Assembly: GCA_021234155.1 (NCBI GenBank)
Contig: JAJEKV010000060.1
Location: 8,018,323 to 8,082,322, forward strand
Direction: 5' to 3'
Length of the DNA stretch: 64,000 nucleotides
Source of the DNA: Isoetes taiwanensis
Taxonomy: Eukaryota > Streptophyta > Lycopodiopsida > Isoetales > Isoetaceae
The notes beneath the pieces were generated by a model. It was not told the DNA's origin, ran no database searches, and saw only the letters and a list, made by a program, of their open reading frames with translations. Shown here piece by piece: positions 1-11,009 of this stretch (positions are counted from its first letter, which is position 1; each line of letters begins with the position of its first letter). The position numbers were made by a program, and so were the translations under genes.

Positions 1-536
1 TCTTGCAGTTTCAGATATGTGTTATATAATCTAGGTTAAAAAGGGGCAATTTCGTTTTTTTTTCAACTATTTTTTGGCTCTTGAGAAGTCACTAGCAGGC
101 ATGCCAGGCAGGTGCAACAGCTGAAGGAGGCAACCCCATTGGTTGCTTCCACTACAAAAAAGAATTCTCGACAAGCATGAAAAGGCAATGGCCTTTTGGC
201 ACCATTGATTTGTGCATGACTTTTTAAGGGACAAAATACATTGGCCTTTGGATGTGGAAGATTCCATGGAGTCTTCCATAAGAATTGATCAATCGCATTT
301 AATTAAAGTGGGTCACTTGGATTCCCTTTTTTTTTTTTTTAACCCTTTAATTTTAAACGAAAATGACGTGTGAACCGTTTTTGGCCTATTTAATTGTTGT
401 AAAGACAAATTTTTCCGTATGAGGTTCGGTCTCTTTGTGAATATATTTGGTGAGTCATTTGGTCATTTTGGTGAATGCATTTGGCCACTTGGTGAGTCGA
501 GAATACCGAAATCACAACAAAACCAAGGAAATTGCC
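1..536. other. Gene-free flank left of the LINE
   Basis: No convincing coding sequence is seen here. Positions about 185-290 contain a stretch (caccattgatttgtgcatga ... ggatgtggaagattcca) that recurs in diverged form at about 13566-13640, so it is a dispersed repeat. A T-run lies at 329-341. The open frames here lack family features. Confidence 0.5.
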
Positions 537-2322
537 ATTTCCTTGTTGGACAGTTTCTCTTTGGCTTCTGGTATCTTTGTGGGGTGGCAAAAGTGTACTG
601 CCCTGTGGGCCCTAGATTCTCCAGTGCCGTCTTCTGTGGTTGCATTTCCATGGAAGGTTCTTCCTCATGGGAAGGCAACTAAGCTTCTAGGCATTCCAAT
701 TGGTATACACCTCTCATCTGGAGACGTGTGGGATGTCATTATTAAGGGCTTGGAAAGGCATTTGTTCTGGTGGTCCACGGCTAAGTTATCCATGGCTGGT
801 CGTGTAACTGTGGCAAATTCAGTTTCGAGTGGTACACATGTCTACATGGCATCCATCTTGCTGGCACCGCAGACAAAGATGCAACTCATTGTTCATATTG
901 TCAGGAACTTCATCTGGGGTGGCACTAAAGAAGGAGCTGATGTTAAAGTTAGTTGGGCGAAGTGCATTATGCCTAAACTTTGTGGGGGGCTGGGGATGAT
1001 TCACTTTCTTCTCCAGAGCAAGGTGCTGATTTCTAAGTTCATATGGCGGATTCTCAATAATGCTGATAATTCTCCAGGTCTGCGTCTCATTCACCAGTCT
1101 TTACAGATGTGCCCTTTGGCTCTCCATCCATTAAGCCTCTCCTCCCATGGGCATTATTCTATCCACTTTCTCCATATCCTAATGCATCTCCTTTCCTCAA
1201 GGGGTTGCTAGCTACTTGGGAGACTGTGCGCACTTTGTTTCAGTTCCATCCAATGGCCTACACAGATTCTACAGCCAGTTGTTGGTGGATCCCTTTGGGT
1301 GACGGTCAGGCAGATTGTCCCCTGGCCTCTTTTGTCCATCCATTGACGCAACGTCGGTGGCGAGCAGCAGGTGTGCTCACAGTATCTGCATGGTATAATG
1401 AGACAAGATTGTTGATGTGGAATGAGTTCAAATTGAAGTTCCTTCTCCTTCGTTGGGACCGGGGCATTTGGGAAAACGTAGCTGCTACACTTCCTCCACA
1501 CCCACAAGACGTGGCTCCCCAGCTCGGGGTGGTTGATGGCAGTGTTAAGGAGGAGCACCTAGTGCACTCGATGTATGTGGTCCTGCTTCATCCTGAGGTG
1601 TTGTCTCCATCGCCAAAGTGGCCTTTAGTTATCCCCGAGCCTCATCGTAAAGCAGTCTGGCGATGGGTATGGGATAAATTGCTTCATCCTAAGCTATCCA
1701 TTTTATGGTGGCAGATCACTCATAGATGCGTGCGGGTAAACACTGTTGTTCATCGATTTCGTCCAGAAGTCTCTGTGATCTACCCTCTTTGCACGCAGAG
1801 GGATGAGACAATTGAGCACTGCTTTTTCTTGTGTCACCATGTTTGACTTGCTTGGCAGTGGCTTCTGAGTCTTTTCCATTGTGACTTGAATAGTCAGCAG
1901 GTCCTATTGTCAGTCTATCCTAGTTCTTGGGACAAGTTGGCAAAGAGGGCTTTCCACTTAGCATCTGCTTGGCTCATCTGGTCCATCTGGAAGAGACGAA
2001 ATCTTCTCATCTTCAAGGGACAGCTCTTTTCAGATACGCAAGTGCTTAGTGATGCCCGTAGTCGCATTGTGAAGGTGTACGAGTGTTCTTCCTTAAAGGA
2101 TGACATCAAAAGTGTCATTTGGGAGCAATATCTTCAGATTCACACCTACTCATAGCAAACAGTTGTGCTCATGGTGATCTGTGTTCTCTGCTTTTTTATA
2201 TTATGTATGTGGTGTGTAGTGTTGCTCTAGTGGATATCTTCTCCACTGGGTTTTGAGTCCCCCATGTACTCTTTGTCTTCTTTTGAGTAATAAAGGTCCA
2301 CGTTCATAAAAAAAAAAAAAAA
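537..2322 (+). mobile_element. 5'-truncated LINE (non-LTR retrotransposon) with poly(A) tail
   Basis: This is the 3' part of an L1-type plant LINE: the end of reverse transcriptase, a zf-RVT-like C-terminal region, a short 3' UTR (TAATAAAGGTCC at about 2287) and a 15-base A tail at 2308-2322. The 5' limit is set where LINE-like peptide begins (LLDSFSLASG at about 545). Endonuclease and most of the polymerase are missing, which is usual for 5' truncation by target-primed reverse transcription. I looked for a target-site duplication around 520-540 and after 2322 and found none that is clear. A separate hAT element begins 78 bases downstream. Confidence 0.85.
545..2155 (+). pseudogene. LINE ORF2 C-terminal remnant (RT thumb and zf-RVT region)
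   Basis: The reading frame starting near 545 contains HGKATKLLGIPIGI and RHLFWWSTAKLSMAGRVTVAN followed by FIWGG, the typical region after the reverse-transcriptase palm in plant LINEs. A frameshift near 1090-1109 moves the frame; the continuation runs through WDKLLHPKLSILWWQITHRC and the C/H-rich zf-RVT part (YPLCTQRDETIEHCFFLCHH). It is cut by TGA at 1844-1846. The same frame resumes immediately (LAWQW ... WLIWSIWKRRNLLIF) and ends at 2153-2155. The TGA fits a CGA to TGA change, the usual decay at methylated CpG. The fragment cannot encode an active enzyme. Confidence 0.85.
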
Positions 2323-2392
2323 TCTTTGAAGATTTTTTTTCATAAATGAGATGGTTACAATGTATATTATAGTTGATGAAGAGACCATGGAG

Positions 2393-2400
2393 GCTATGCT
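2393..2400. repeat. hAT target-site duplication, left copy
   Basis: GCTATGCT lies directly before the CAGTG terminus. An identical octamer follows the opposite terminus at 5837-5844. Confidence 0.95.
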
Positions 2401-2480
2401 CAGTGTTCATTAGATCCTCAGGATCTAAAGATTAGATCCTTTAGATCCGAATCTGCAGGATCGATCGTCCGATCCTTCCA
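2401..2480 (+). repeat. hAT left TIR and GATCC-rich subterminal region
   Basis: CAGTGTTCA is followed by about seven GGATC/GATCC/GATCT words in alternating orientation within 75 bases. In characterised hAT elements, clustered subterminal motifs are bound by the transposase; that role is inferred here. Confidence 0.8.
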
Positions 2481-2818
2481 CTATTTGTTTAAAAAAAAAA
2501 AAAAAATTGGGGCGTTAGGTCTTCCGTCTTCGCGTCTCGCTCCGCCCGACTGCTGTTGTTCCAACCTCACTGAAATGCCGGAGCCCGCTTACTGCCACGG
2601 TCATCGCATCGGGTTGTCTCGGCTTCTTTGTCGCCTCCCTTGGCCGATCTGTCGGGTTAGTTTCGGAGGTCGATTCTGAGGTCGGTCGGGTTAGTAACAG
2701 TGCCAAGATGGGAACAGAGGGAGGGAATCTGATTGAAGTTAGATGAGAAGTTAGAACAGACAGGAAATTTGATTTTGAAATAGGCCAGCCAGGTAGAATA
2801 GAACAGATCAGATTCAGA

Positions 2819-5566
2819 ATGCCGAAGGAGGAAAATAAGTTATGGAAGCGAGCCTGTTCAGAACACTCTAAAATTCCAGGGGCAAGTAGTGGAAGTGGAA
2901 ATAGACATTATATTTGCAAATTTTGCAAACTTGAAGCTTCTGGCCTAATTACAAAGTTAGAAGCTCACCTCACAGGCGTTAGTGGCTATGGAGTGAAGGG
3001 GTGTACATCTTGTCCCCCTGAAATTAAAACAGAAATATTATCAAGAAGGCAACAATCAATATCAACCCATGGAGCATCATGCTCAATTCCCGAATCTCCT
3101 GGAGCTTTCTCTATTCCTCCACAAGTGCCAAAGAGAAGAAGAGGATCTGAGACTGATATTGATATTGCAAATGTTGTAAGTGGTCCGTCTATGTCTACCA
3201 TCCAAGTAGAACAATTACAAGAGTGTGAAGAACTTGCTTCTCCTAGACATTTGGCCACAAAACAAATGACCCTCACTAGAACTCAAGTAGGCTGGCAAAA
3301 AAGATGGATTGAATTGGCTAACATGGAGATTGGTAAGATGCTTGTTGAATGCAATCTTCCATTTCGTATTTTGGATACTCTTAGCTGGAGGCAAATGTTG
3401 GAAACATTGACACAGGTAGGAAAAAAAACAGTCGATCCATGTTCAACGACACTAAAAAGGAATATCATTCCAGCAATGAGTTATGGCATCACAAAAGATA
3501 TCCGTCAAATTGAGCAAAAGTAGACCCGCTACGGATGCACGATTATGACGGATGGATGGGTTGACATGAGAAAAAGAGGCCTCTATAATGTTATGATATT
3601 TTCTGCCTTTGGTACAGTGTACAAGAAATCTTATGATATGAGTGGTGCTGGGGTGAGTGTTACAGGAGAGCTTTTGTTTGAAAAGATGCAGGAGGTTATT
3701 CAAGAAGTTGGAGAAGAAAACATAGTCCAGGTAATTACTGATAATGGTGCAAATTGTGTGAACATGAGAAAGTTGTTGGAGGAGGAGTAGAAATCCATAG
3801 TATGGACTCCTTGTGCTTCACATAGCCTGAACTTGTTATTGAAAGACATTGCGGCCATTCCATGGATAAAAAAAGCCATTAGCAAAGGTGAGCAAATTGT
3901 GACTTTATTTGCGCGAAAGAAGAAAGCTTCAGCAATTTATCAGAAGCATGCAAAATTAGAGCTTTTAAAACCAGGAAAGACTAGGTTTGGTTCAAGGTTT
4001 ATCATGGTTGAGCATTTGATCCAAGTATGGGATTCGTTGCGGCAAACTGTTGTGTCAGATGAGTGGAGACTATGGAATGATAGAACGCTACCAGAAAGTG
4101 AGGCAATCCAGCTTCTCATATTAGATCCCACTACTCTTATGGATTTTCGTGACATCACAAAAGTCATACGGCCAGTGTACTCAATTCTACGTCTTACTGA
4201 TAGAGAGGGCGCAACTATTAGCTTGCTTTACGAGTCCATGGAGCGCATCAACCAGGCACTTGACAAGCGGATCAAAGAGAATATTCATGGATCTATGATG
4301 GCAAGCAGGTATTTTAGAGTTTCTTAATCCAACAATCTATTTCTTTTGATTTCAATTTCATTTTATCAATTATCAAATATTAAATATTAATTACTAAAAT
4401 GTACTATACTATGTTTTAGAATTCAAGTGATAAAGAATAAGGGGAAAGCACGTCGGGATTGGTTTTATTGCCCAATTCATGGTGTCGCCCATCTACTCCA
4501 TCCTTTATGGAGAAATGACATCACTGAATTGGACAAAGAGCTCCATACGGGTTGGGTGTCGTACTTGGTGCGCATCTATAATGAGGATCATGAGAAAGCA
4601 GATGAATTGTATGATGATTTGCTACAGTTCCGAGGAAGAATGGGTGATTTCAATAATCCCATGGCCGAGAGTCGTGGTGCAATGTCTAAACTGGTTTCAT
4701 GGTGGGAAAAATATGGTGGATGCACACCCGAGCTTCAAAAGTTAGCTCTTAGAGTCTTATCTCAGGTATGGCAACAATGATCTAAGTATTTATTTATGAT
4801 CTAGTGACTAGTAGTCTCTAATTCTCTTCTGTGTTTTTAATTATATTTCTCTCAAATGGTGGAATACTAGGATTGTTCTACAGGTGCAGTAGAGAGAAAT
4901 TGGTCAGCCCATTCTCTCATTCATACAAAAAGGAGAAACAAATTGAAAACAAGCACGCTGCATAGATTAGTCTATTGCAGGGAAAACTTGCGGGCCTTGC
5001 GCAAATACAAGAAACTCAAAGAACCAAAGCAGGTCAATAATTTAGATATGTCTTTCTTTTCAAACTAGAATGTTCTTTTCATTATTAATCAAGTAAAGAA
5101 TGATGTATTTCTATTGCAGGTAGATCCCAATGAAATAGACGTATTCAAAGCTCCTGATTTACCTCAAATTAGTCGAGAAGAGGAGGACTTGTACAAGATT
5201 TTGTTTCTAGAGTGCTCTGGAACAAGGAGAGCTACTCTTGGGAAATCCAAGGGCAAGGGTCCAGTTGATCCTAACGCTAGTTCTAGGAGTGAGAGTGGAA
5301 GAGGTCGTGGCAGGGGGAAAAGGGGACGTCGTAGGGGGCGAGGACATGATATTGTCATTGTGGAGGAAGAGGAGAATGAAGATGTAATGATAGAAGAAGA
5401 AGAAGAGGAAGAGCCGAGTGAGTGTGAAGAGGAGGAAGAAGAGATTGAGACAATTAGTGAATCTGATGATGATACAGATGAGGATGAAGATGAGTGTTCT
5501 AGCAATGAGGAGGAAGGAGGTGGATCAGATTTTGAGGATGAGGATGAAGGCTCTTTGTCTAAATAG
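2819..5566 (+). pseudogene. BED-finger hAT transposase, four exons, two in-frame TAG stops
   Basis: Exons 2819-4308, 4420-4765, 4871-5032 and 5120-5566 join with GT/AG borders into one continuous frame of 815 codons. Exon 1 carries a BED zinc finger (YICKFC ... HLTG ... GCTSC) and the RNase-H-like core, with D in IMTDGW and D in VITDNGANC, then TPCASHSLN. Exons 2 and 3 carry the conserved C-terminal region (WFYCPIHGVAHLLHP; GAVERNWSAHSLIHTKRRNKL), which mediates dimerisation in hAT enzymes. Exon 4 adds an RG-rich basic stretch and a long acidic tail. The only lesions are TAG at 3521-3523 and TAG at 3788-3790; there is no frameshift. The ATG at 2819 opens directly before the BED region. It acts on the element's own ends; as written it would yield only an N-terminal fragment. 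Confidence 0.9.
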
Positions 5567-5744
5567 ATAGCTATAGCTTGTTCATTTTGGTTTAGAGGAT
5601 GAGGATTGAGGAACACAAACACTAATGTTTGTCTATTTTTATTTTCTTACCCATTTGTTATCTATTTATAATTGTTATCTATTAAGTAGTATGAGAGGCT
5701 ATTTATTTTAAATATATATTTGAAGTAAATTTTATTATTTCTAA

Positions 5745-5836
5745 AAGGATCTGAAAAGGATCTAAAACGATCGATCTTTCGATCCTTTAGATCCTTTCGA
5801 TCTGAAGGATCTATCTTCCGATCCTTTTGAACACTG
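5745..5836 (-). repeat. hAT right TIR and GATCC-rich subterminal region
   Basis: This is the counterpart of the left end. It holds a dense run of GGATC(T)/GATCC words, including CGATCGATC, and ends in TTTTGAACACTG. Beyond the outer nine bases the two ends share motif content rather than base-by-base identity. Confidence 0.8.
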
Positions 5837-5844
5837 GCTATGCT
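5837..5844. repeat. hAT target-site duplication, right copy
   Basis: GCTATGCT lies directly after the CACTG terminus, identical to 2393-2400. Confidence 0.95.
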
Positions 5845-5849
5845 GTCAC

Positions 5850-8640
5850 AACGACTACATCCTCATCACACACATTCCACATAAGAGGAACAACCAATCG
5901 AACATCTTTTGACTATTTCCAAGCTTTGGGAGCAACTTGGAGAACATGAAAAGCCTCAGGAGGAGGTGTCTCTCGAGCCACATGCTGGACTGTCTAACCG
6001 ATTTTTCCTCTTCCCGCATCCTTTCTTCAATCCCTGGGTCGAAAATGTTCCCCAACCTCCATAGATCTCATTAATACTTAGAGGATCCTTTGTGGTTGAT
6101 AAAGCTTGGAAATCTTCTTCCTCTCCTCCTCATCCCTTGAGGTTTTCTAGTACCTGCGATCACGAGCAAGCTTATTCCAAAGCCCTGTAAGAGTGTGGCT
6201 TGAGTAAGAGTTGTGTCGGGCCACCTAGACGAGAGGAATTACGTAATTAAGATATACTGTGCCATTAATGATGAATAATCAACAAAAAAGTTGTAGAGCA
6301 AAAATAGTTGATAAAGCATTCATTCTATGATTTAGACAATCAGTGCTTTCCTCGACTCTCGAGTCCATAAAGGCCCCTAGAACAAAATATTCAAGTTTTT
6401 TCATTCCAGATAAGCATACGGATTATACAAATTAGATTTTGGACATTTTTTAGAAATTCCTTTTTCAACATTCAGAAATTATTGATCTTGTTCACCATAA
6501 TTTCACGTCCATCGCCTTCATGATTTCGCTGCTCTCCCAATCCACTGGAGCTTCGAATAGTTCATTAGTACCTCAGCCATCAGAATGGAAAACAAGGACC
6601 TGGCCAACACCGAACGAGATTATAAGATAAACATTTATCTATTTCAAACTCTTCAAGCGAATAGCCTTTTGCAATAATCGCATTATAGCACTTGTAGGTG
6701 CTGTCGTCTATGATAATAGCGTTGTGCTTGTTGAAATCCTGGTTTCATAAACTCTTTCGAGCCTCTTAACATGATAGGTTTCCCTTTTGTGATGGCCGCA
6801 TTGAGGTTGTTTACATGCTCAATCTTTTCATTGCCTGTTAAGCTGAGGGACATGATTATCTTGATATACTACAGCCAAGACTCTATTGAAATAAAAAATT
6901 ACGAGTTTTGCGAAGCCATCTAGATCCCAGTTTGAGTTTGACTCTGACCAGATTTCCTGTTTGGGATCTAGACCAGGGATCTTGATTCTTTTCTTGCTAT
7001 TGCCTGCTGCCGTTGCTTGCGAGCTTGTTGCTTCATTTGCAGCAGAGTCTTTTTGTACCATTGTTGTTGACTTGCATCAAAACCATTATGAGGCGTGGGT
7101 GGGAGCGCCGAACTATACTCAGATGCTTGTGAGCTTGATATTAGTGATGCAATTAATTGGACTGAATTATAAACACCATGAGTTAATAATGTTCAAGATA
7201 TGAATTCTCCATCGCTTTCTCGACTCACAAGTCGAGAAAGCCACCAAGTTAGAGAGGCAAAACCACTGAAAACTCGAGATAGTCGAGCATGGAAAGAGTA
7301 TTCATCTCACGCGAAGATTCTCCATTATTTATCAGCTCATCTATGCCTTGGATTTGTGAGTCTTTCCCTTAATTGCCCTCGGTGTTGGCTTCCACATTTT
7401 CAGATTTATGATCATCATCCTTAATCTTTCCATCCCTCTCTCTATTTTGAAAATAGTAATGAAGTAGATCCAAGTACAACTTGATCATTTCAATCAGGCC
7501 TTGCAAATATTGGCTTAATTCTAAATAGCATAACCTGTTGGAAGAACAGGTCATTCATGTACCACTCACACACAATCTGATCTCCCTCAACCAAACTTAT
7601 AACCCTTGGCCATATAGGAAATTCTGTGTATTGGACCTATAACACCATCAATGCGAACCTTGTCAAATGATGGCACATCCAATATAAACTTTCAGACCTT
7701 CCAAGGTTCTATAATTTCTTGCGAGATCCTGAACTTATCCATATAATGATGCTCGCTTGATCAACACTTATCGAAGTCCATGGCTGGTCGAGAAACCAAA
7801 ATCAAAATAATGTTCGCAAAACTTCATGACTTTGCCAAGTCTGCACTCACGTTCCAGCTCATATATGGAATACAAGAGTTTCTTCTTGAAATTAATATCT
7901 GTTGCCCACTATGAGACAACAGTTGTTTGGTTGTCATGCATGCAAAATATTAGGAAACTAAAAGTATCCAGATCGGTCATATCCAAAGATGTCTTGTACC
8001 ATTGTTCAAGTTCTGCCTTGTTATAGAATAAGGTGGAGTCTTCAATTATATTTATGGCAAATATTTAAGAAGACATGACTAGGTACTAGCTCCAAACCAC
8101 CGAACCTCTTGTGATCCAAGGTAACCAAGTAAGGTGGAGAGCTATCATCTGTGTTAAATGGCATGACCTCGAATCCAATGCTATAGCACGTTCAGGAAAG
8201 AGTTTGGTTTTGACGTTCCACTTAAGCTTGTTGGTGACGTAGGGCTGGCATAGTTGGTTTAGTTCTTTTATATCATCATTATCAAGTTTTGCCTTTACCT
8301 TTAGTATTCAAAATTTTGTCTCTCATCATGGGCAACATTGCAAAATCCTGTGATTTCCTGTTCCAATGCACGTTTTCTCTTCAGGACCATTGCATAGTCC
8401 TTTGCATCCTACAAGTTTTGAGGTTCTTGTCTTCCTTAGCAAAATAGTCCCATCCAGTATTTTTCTCTATAGCGAGCGTTTCCTTGTCCGTCAAGCCCTG
8501 TATCCTCTTGATAAATTTCTCCTCCAACAATTTTGGGTCTGGCCTTATTGGCGACTCTCCATTGCTGTATTTAAGCTTATCCGTCATTCACAAGGCCCAA
8601 ATTTCCATTTATTTTTCCCCTAACTTCACTGCACAGAATG
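5850..8640 (-). pseudogene. Decayed minus-strand coding region, unknown protein (distal part)
   Basis: I do not recognise the family. Read on the minus strand, several protein-like stretches follow one another in shifting frames: DYAMVLKRKRALEQEITGF near 8350-8395, ELNQLCQPYVTNKLKW and then LVTLDHKRFGGLELVPS near 8090-8260, AELEQWYKTSLDMTDLDTFS near 7960-8040, and a charged stretch ending LERECRLGKVMKFCEHYFDF near 7810. Further pieces lie at about 6828-7000 and 5845-5960. At least two stops and several frame changes interrupt it. The hAT element at 2401-5836 sits inside the same decayed region. It may be a dead host gene or an unclassified transposon protein. Confidence 0.45.
7214..7242. repeat. 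Isolated copy of the CTTTCTCGACT palindrome
   Basis: A single near-perfect palindrome (CTTTCTCGACTCA then CAAGTCGAGAAAG) of the type that makes up the arrays at 9061-9545 and 26812-27165. A more degraded single copy is at about 6344-6374. Confidence 0.75.
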
Positions 8641-9060
8641 GGATCATGCTGGTCCGATAAGGATTCTCTAGATTTTCTAGATGGCTACTTTTACTTTTCA
8701 TCTTCATCATCTATGTCGTCATCCTCATGTCCCTTTAAAAGGATATATGCACAGCTTCTCAAAGGTTCTCCACTTGTCTGAAGGAGCCTTATTTTCTTTA
8801 GGAAATTGAGGACAACCCAATGCCTTCCATTGCTGCTGAGCATGTATTATCTGGTCAGTATATAAGCTGTAATAGGAAAACCTAAGTCAGTTGAGTCATC
8901 TTACAGAGCGAACAAACAGACCAATCGAGCCTAAAGCATACTTCTAAACAATGAAAATCAATATGATTCAACAAAGTGGCACAAGAATCCTATTTCGTGC
9001 CAATGTGTAAAATGGTACTGATCTTCATAGTCTAGAATGTGGAAGCTAGAGTACATGGGA

Positions 9061-9545
9061 GCTTTCTCGACTTGCGAGTTGAGAAAGTCCCCACGAAGGA
9101 AAGGAACACAGGAACTGAAGGACCTGGAGGCGAATCGAGAAAGTCCCCGGAAAGGCAACTTGCGAGTCGAGAAAATCCCCAAGAAGGCAAAGAATAGAGG
9201 ACCTGGGGCTTTCCCGACTGTGAGTCGAAAAAGTCTCCCGAAAGGAAAAGACGGAGGACCTGGAGCCTTTCTCGACTTGCGAGTTGAAAAAGTCCTTAAA
9301 AAGGCAAAGAACATAGGACTTGGGGGCTTTCTCGACTCGGGAGTCGAGAAAGTCCATAGAAAGGCAAATACAGAGGATCTGGGGCCTTTCTCAACTTGCG
9401 AGTCTAGAAAGTCCCCAAGAAGGCAAATGACATAAAACCTTGGTGTTTTCTCAACTTGCGAGTCGAGAAAGTCCATCAAAAAAGCAAATACAGAGGATTC
9501 GGGGACTTTCTCGACTCGTGAGTCGAGAGGACCCTAGGAAAGGCA
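9061..9545. repeat. Palindromic minisatellite array 1 (about 60-bp period, about 8 units)
   Basis: The unit is a 26-base palindrome, CTTTCTCGACTCG followed by its exact reverse complement, plus a spacer of roughly 35 bases (tccccaagaaggcaaagaa...ggacctgggg). Copies start near 9061, 9136, 9209, 9262, 9325, 9384, 9448 and 9503, with substitutions mostly in the palindrome centre. Because the unit lacks stops in several frames, long open frames exist on both strands; these follow from the repeat and are not convincing genes. Single strands could fold into serial hairpins. Confidence 0.9.
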
Positions 9546-9612
9546 AAAGAACTTACCTAATATAGCTGACACTTGCTGCAACTGTTATCTTCTGTGGCTA
9601 ATGCTGGCAAGC

Positions 9613-10590
9613 TTAGTGGATGGCGTCTCCGCTGGCAGCACTTTGCATTCTTATCTGCAATACCGATTCTTGTTCCTCTACATGACTTCTTTCCCTACTT
9701 GCAATACTTCCGCCGCCGTCATAGAACCTTACATTCTTGCCTTTCAGGTCTTCCTTTGTGCTCCACTTGAACAATTCACCTATAGCTCTGCTGAATGAAA
9801 TCATGTCTGCCCGCATCGGAATCGATACATGATCACACCAAGGGGGTTCACTGTGGGTGCCATACAATGTGTTTGAGTGACTCGGAGGGGAAACCCATCT
9901 TCACACATATACATATAAGTCAGGGGTTCTTTTTGCCACTACCTGGGGTAAATTTTGTATGAAAGGGGTCGAATTTGCTTTTCAAAAAATCGTACATAGG
10001 GGTGCTTTTGGTCACCCTCTGCACGCACATGGCATATCCCCCTTTGTATAAGTGCATCCCCTGGGGACGACACATCATGAGGTTAAAAATCTCCGGCATG
10101 TGAGCTGTATTGAATTCCCTGTGAAGAAAGAGGACTACATCACTAGACACTTTCAGTCGTCTTGTTTCCAGCAGCATTTTGTGACGAATCCCTAAAAATT
10201 GAGCCAGCCTTTCCATCTTCTGAGCCCCCCTCTACATCAGCTTTATTTGCTGGGATCCAAGCATTGGGATCTGCCCTTTTTCTCTTCCCCCACTTCCAAC
10301 TCCTCTTCATCACTTTGATCTTCTTCATTTACACTCTTTCGTGTAGGGTTTCTCTTGCAAATTCTTGGTAACAGATGGGTGCTTTAGACTTTTAAGTATG
10401 TTGGATGTGAAGATCCCTGTGTAAACAATTTTTTTTATGTCCCTGAAAATTTCCATGCCGAGCTCCCTTGACATGAGCATGCCAGCCTCCTTCATCCCTT
10501 TCAAGTCTTTCTGGCCTAAATTCTGGCAATTTACTAGCACGGACTTCTTGTCCGTTCCCTTGGCCTTGCTCATCAAAGAAGAATGATAAT
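9613..10590 (-). pseudogene. Decayed minus-strand coding region, unknown protein (proximal part)
   Basis: Unrecognised. Reading leftward, ATG near 10573 opens MSKAKGTDKKSVLVNCQNLG and continues to a stop at 10325. A Lys-rich stretch (KRSWKWGKRKRADPNAWIPA) follows in another frame. Next comes VLFLHREFNTAHMPEIFNLM ... YDFLKSKFDPFHTKF (about 9930-10130), then MRADMISFSRAIGELFKWST (about 9740-9800). The frame shifts at least twice. Its position and orientation suggest it is the upstream part of the coding region at 5850-8640, with the palindromic array lying between them, possibly in an intron. Basic and nucleic-acid-like composition is the only functional hint. Confidence 0.4.
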
Positions 10591-10682
10591 TGAAAATAAA
10601 CAATTTTTGATGTGGTAATGCTTTCCATTTGCTATACTTTCGACATACTTTTGGATGCTTTATTGGAAAGTGTTCTTATTGT

Positions 10683-11009
10683 TCACACAACTGGAATGGT
10701 GATTCTAATGCACAATTTCTTTACTTTTGAAAGAGCACAAGAACCCAAATACTTGAATTCATATTCTGGCAATGGGAAAGAAATAAAGATCATACCTTCA
10801 ATACCGTCCAGTCTATACAGCCTAGGCTGTACAAGAGAAACTTTAGATTCGGCAGCATGGGCATAGACAAATTGTTTTGGCACGTCCAGTTTCGCAGATT
10901 CTCGCATAAGAACTGGATAATCTTGGCCGTGCCCTTGCTGCATCCCGTTTTGCAAAGAGATCATCATCCTCGAGATTAATGAATGGTTACAGAGCATGGT
11001 TCTGCACAT
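10683..11009 (-). pseudogene. Possible minus-strand exon, unrecognised
   Basis: An acceptor-like TATGTGCAG on the minus strand near 11005 is followed by an open stretch containing ESAKLDVPKQFVYAHAAESK and VQPRLYRLDGIEG. I do not recognise the domain. It lies between the WD40 exon at 11299-11414 and the unknown coding region at 9613-10590, all on the minus strand, so it could belong to either. Confidence 0.3.

Larger units (their letters stand above)
2401..5836 (+). mobile_element. Complete hAT DNA transposon, 3436 bp, with 8-bp TSD
   Basis: The left end reads CAGTGTTCA and the right end TGAACACTG, giving 9-bp terminal inverted repeats of the hAT type. The flanking octamer GCTATGCT occurs immediately outside both ends (2393-2400 and 5837-5844); an 8-bp duplication is the hallmark of hAT insertion. 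Inside, one four-exon gene encodes a BED-finger hAT transposase. Both subterminal zones are packed with GGATC/GATCC words, probable transposase-binding repeats. The exact duplication implies insertion without later end damage. Removing the element rejoins a minus-strand coding-like stretch. Confidence 0.95.

Noticed and set aside
5164-5622. Minus-strand Ser-rich open frame of 152 codons.
   Set aside because: It is the antisense shadow of the Glu/Asp-rich exon 4 of the hAT transposase.
2401-5836. Possible programmed read-through of the two TAG codons in the hAT transposase.
   Set aside because: No shared read-through context is visible around the two stops, and other mobile elements in the window are also broken by point mutations; ordinary decay is simpler.
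8958-9479. Open frames of 100-173 codons on both strands with repeated VEKAP and FLDSQ-type peptides.
   Set aside because: They come from the palindromic minisatellite, whose unit is stop-free in several frames; spacer indels shift the frame without constraint.
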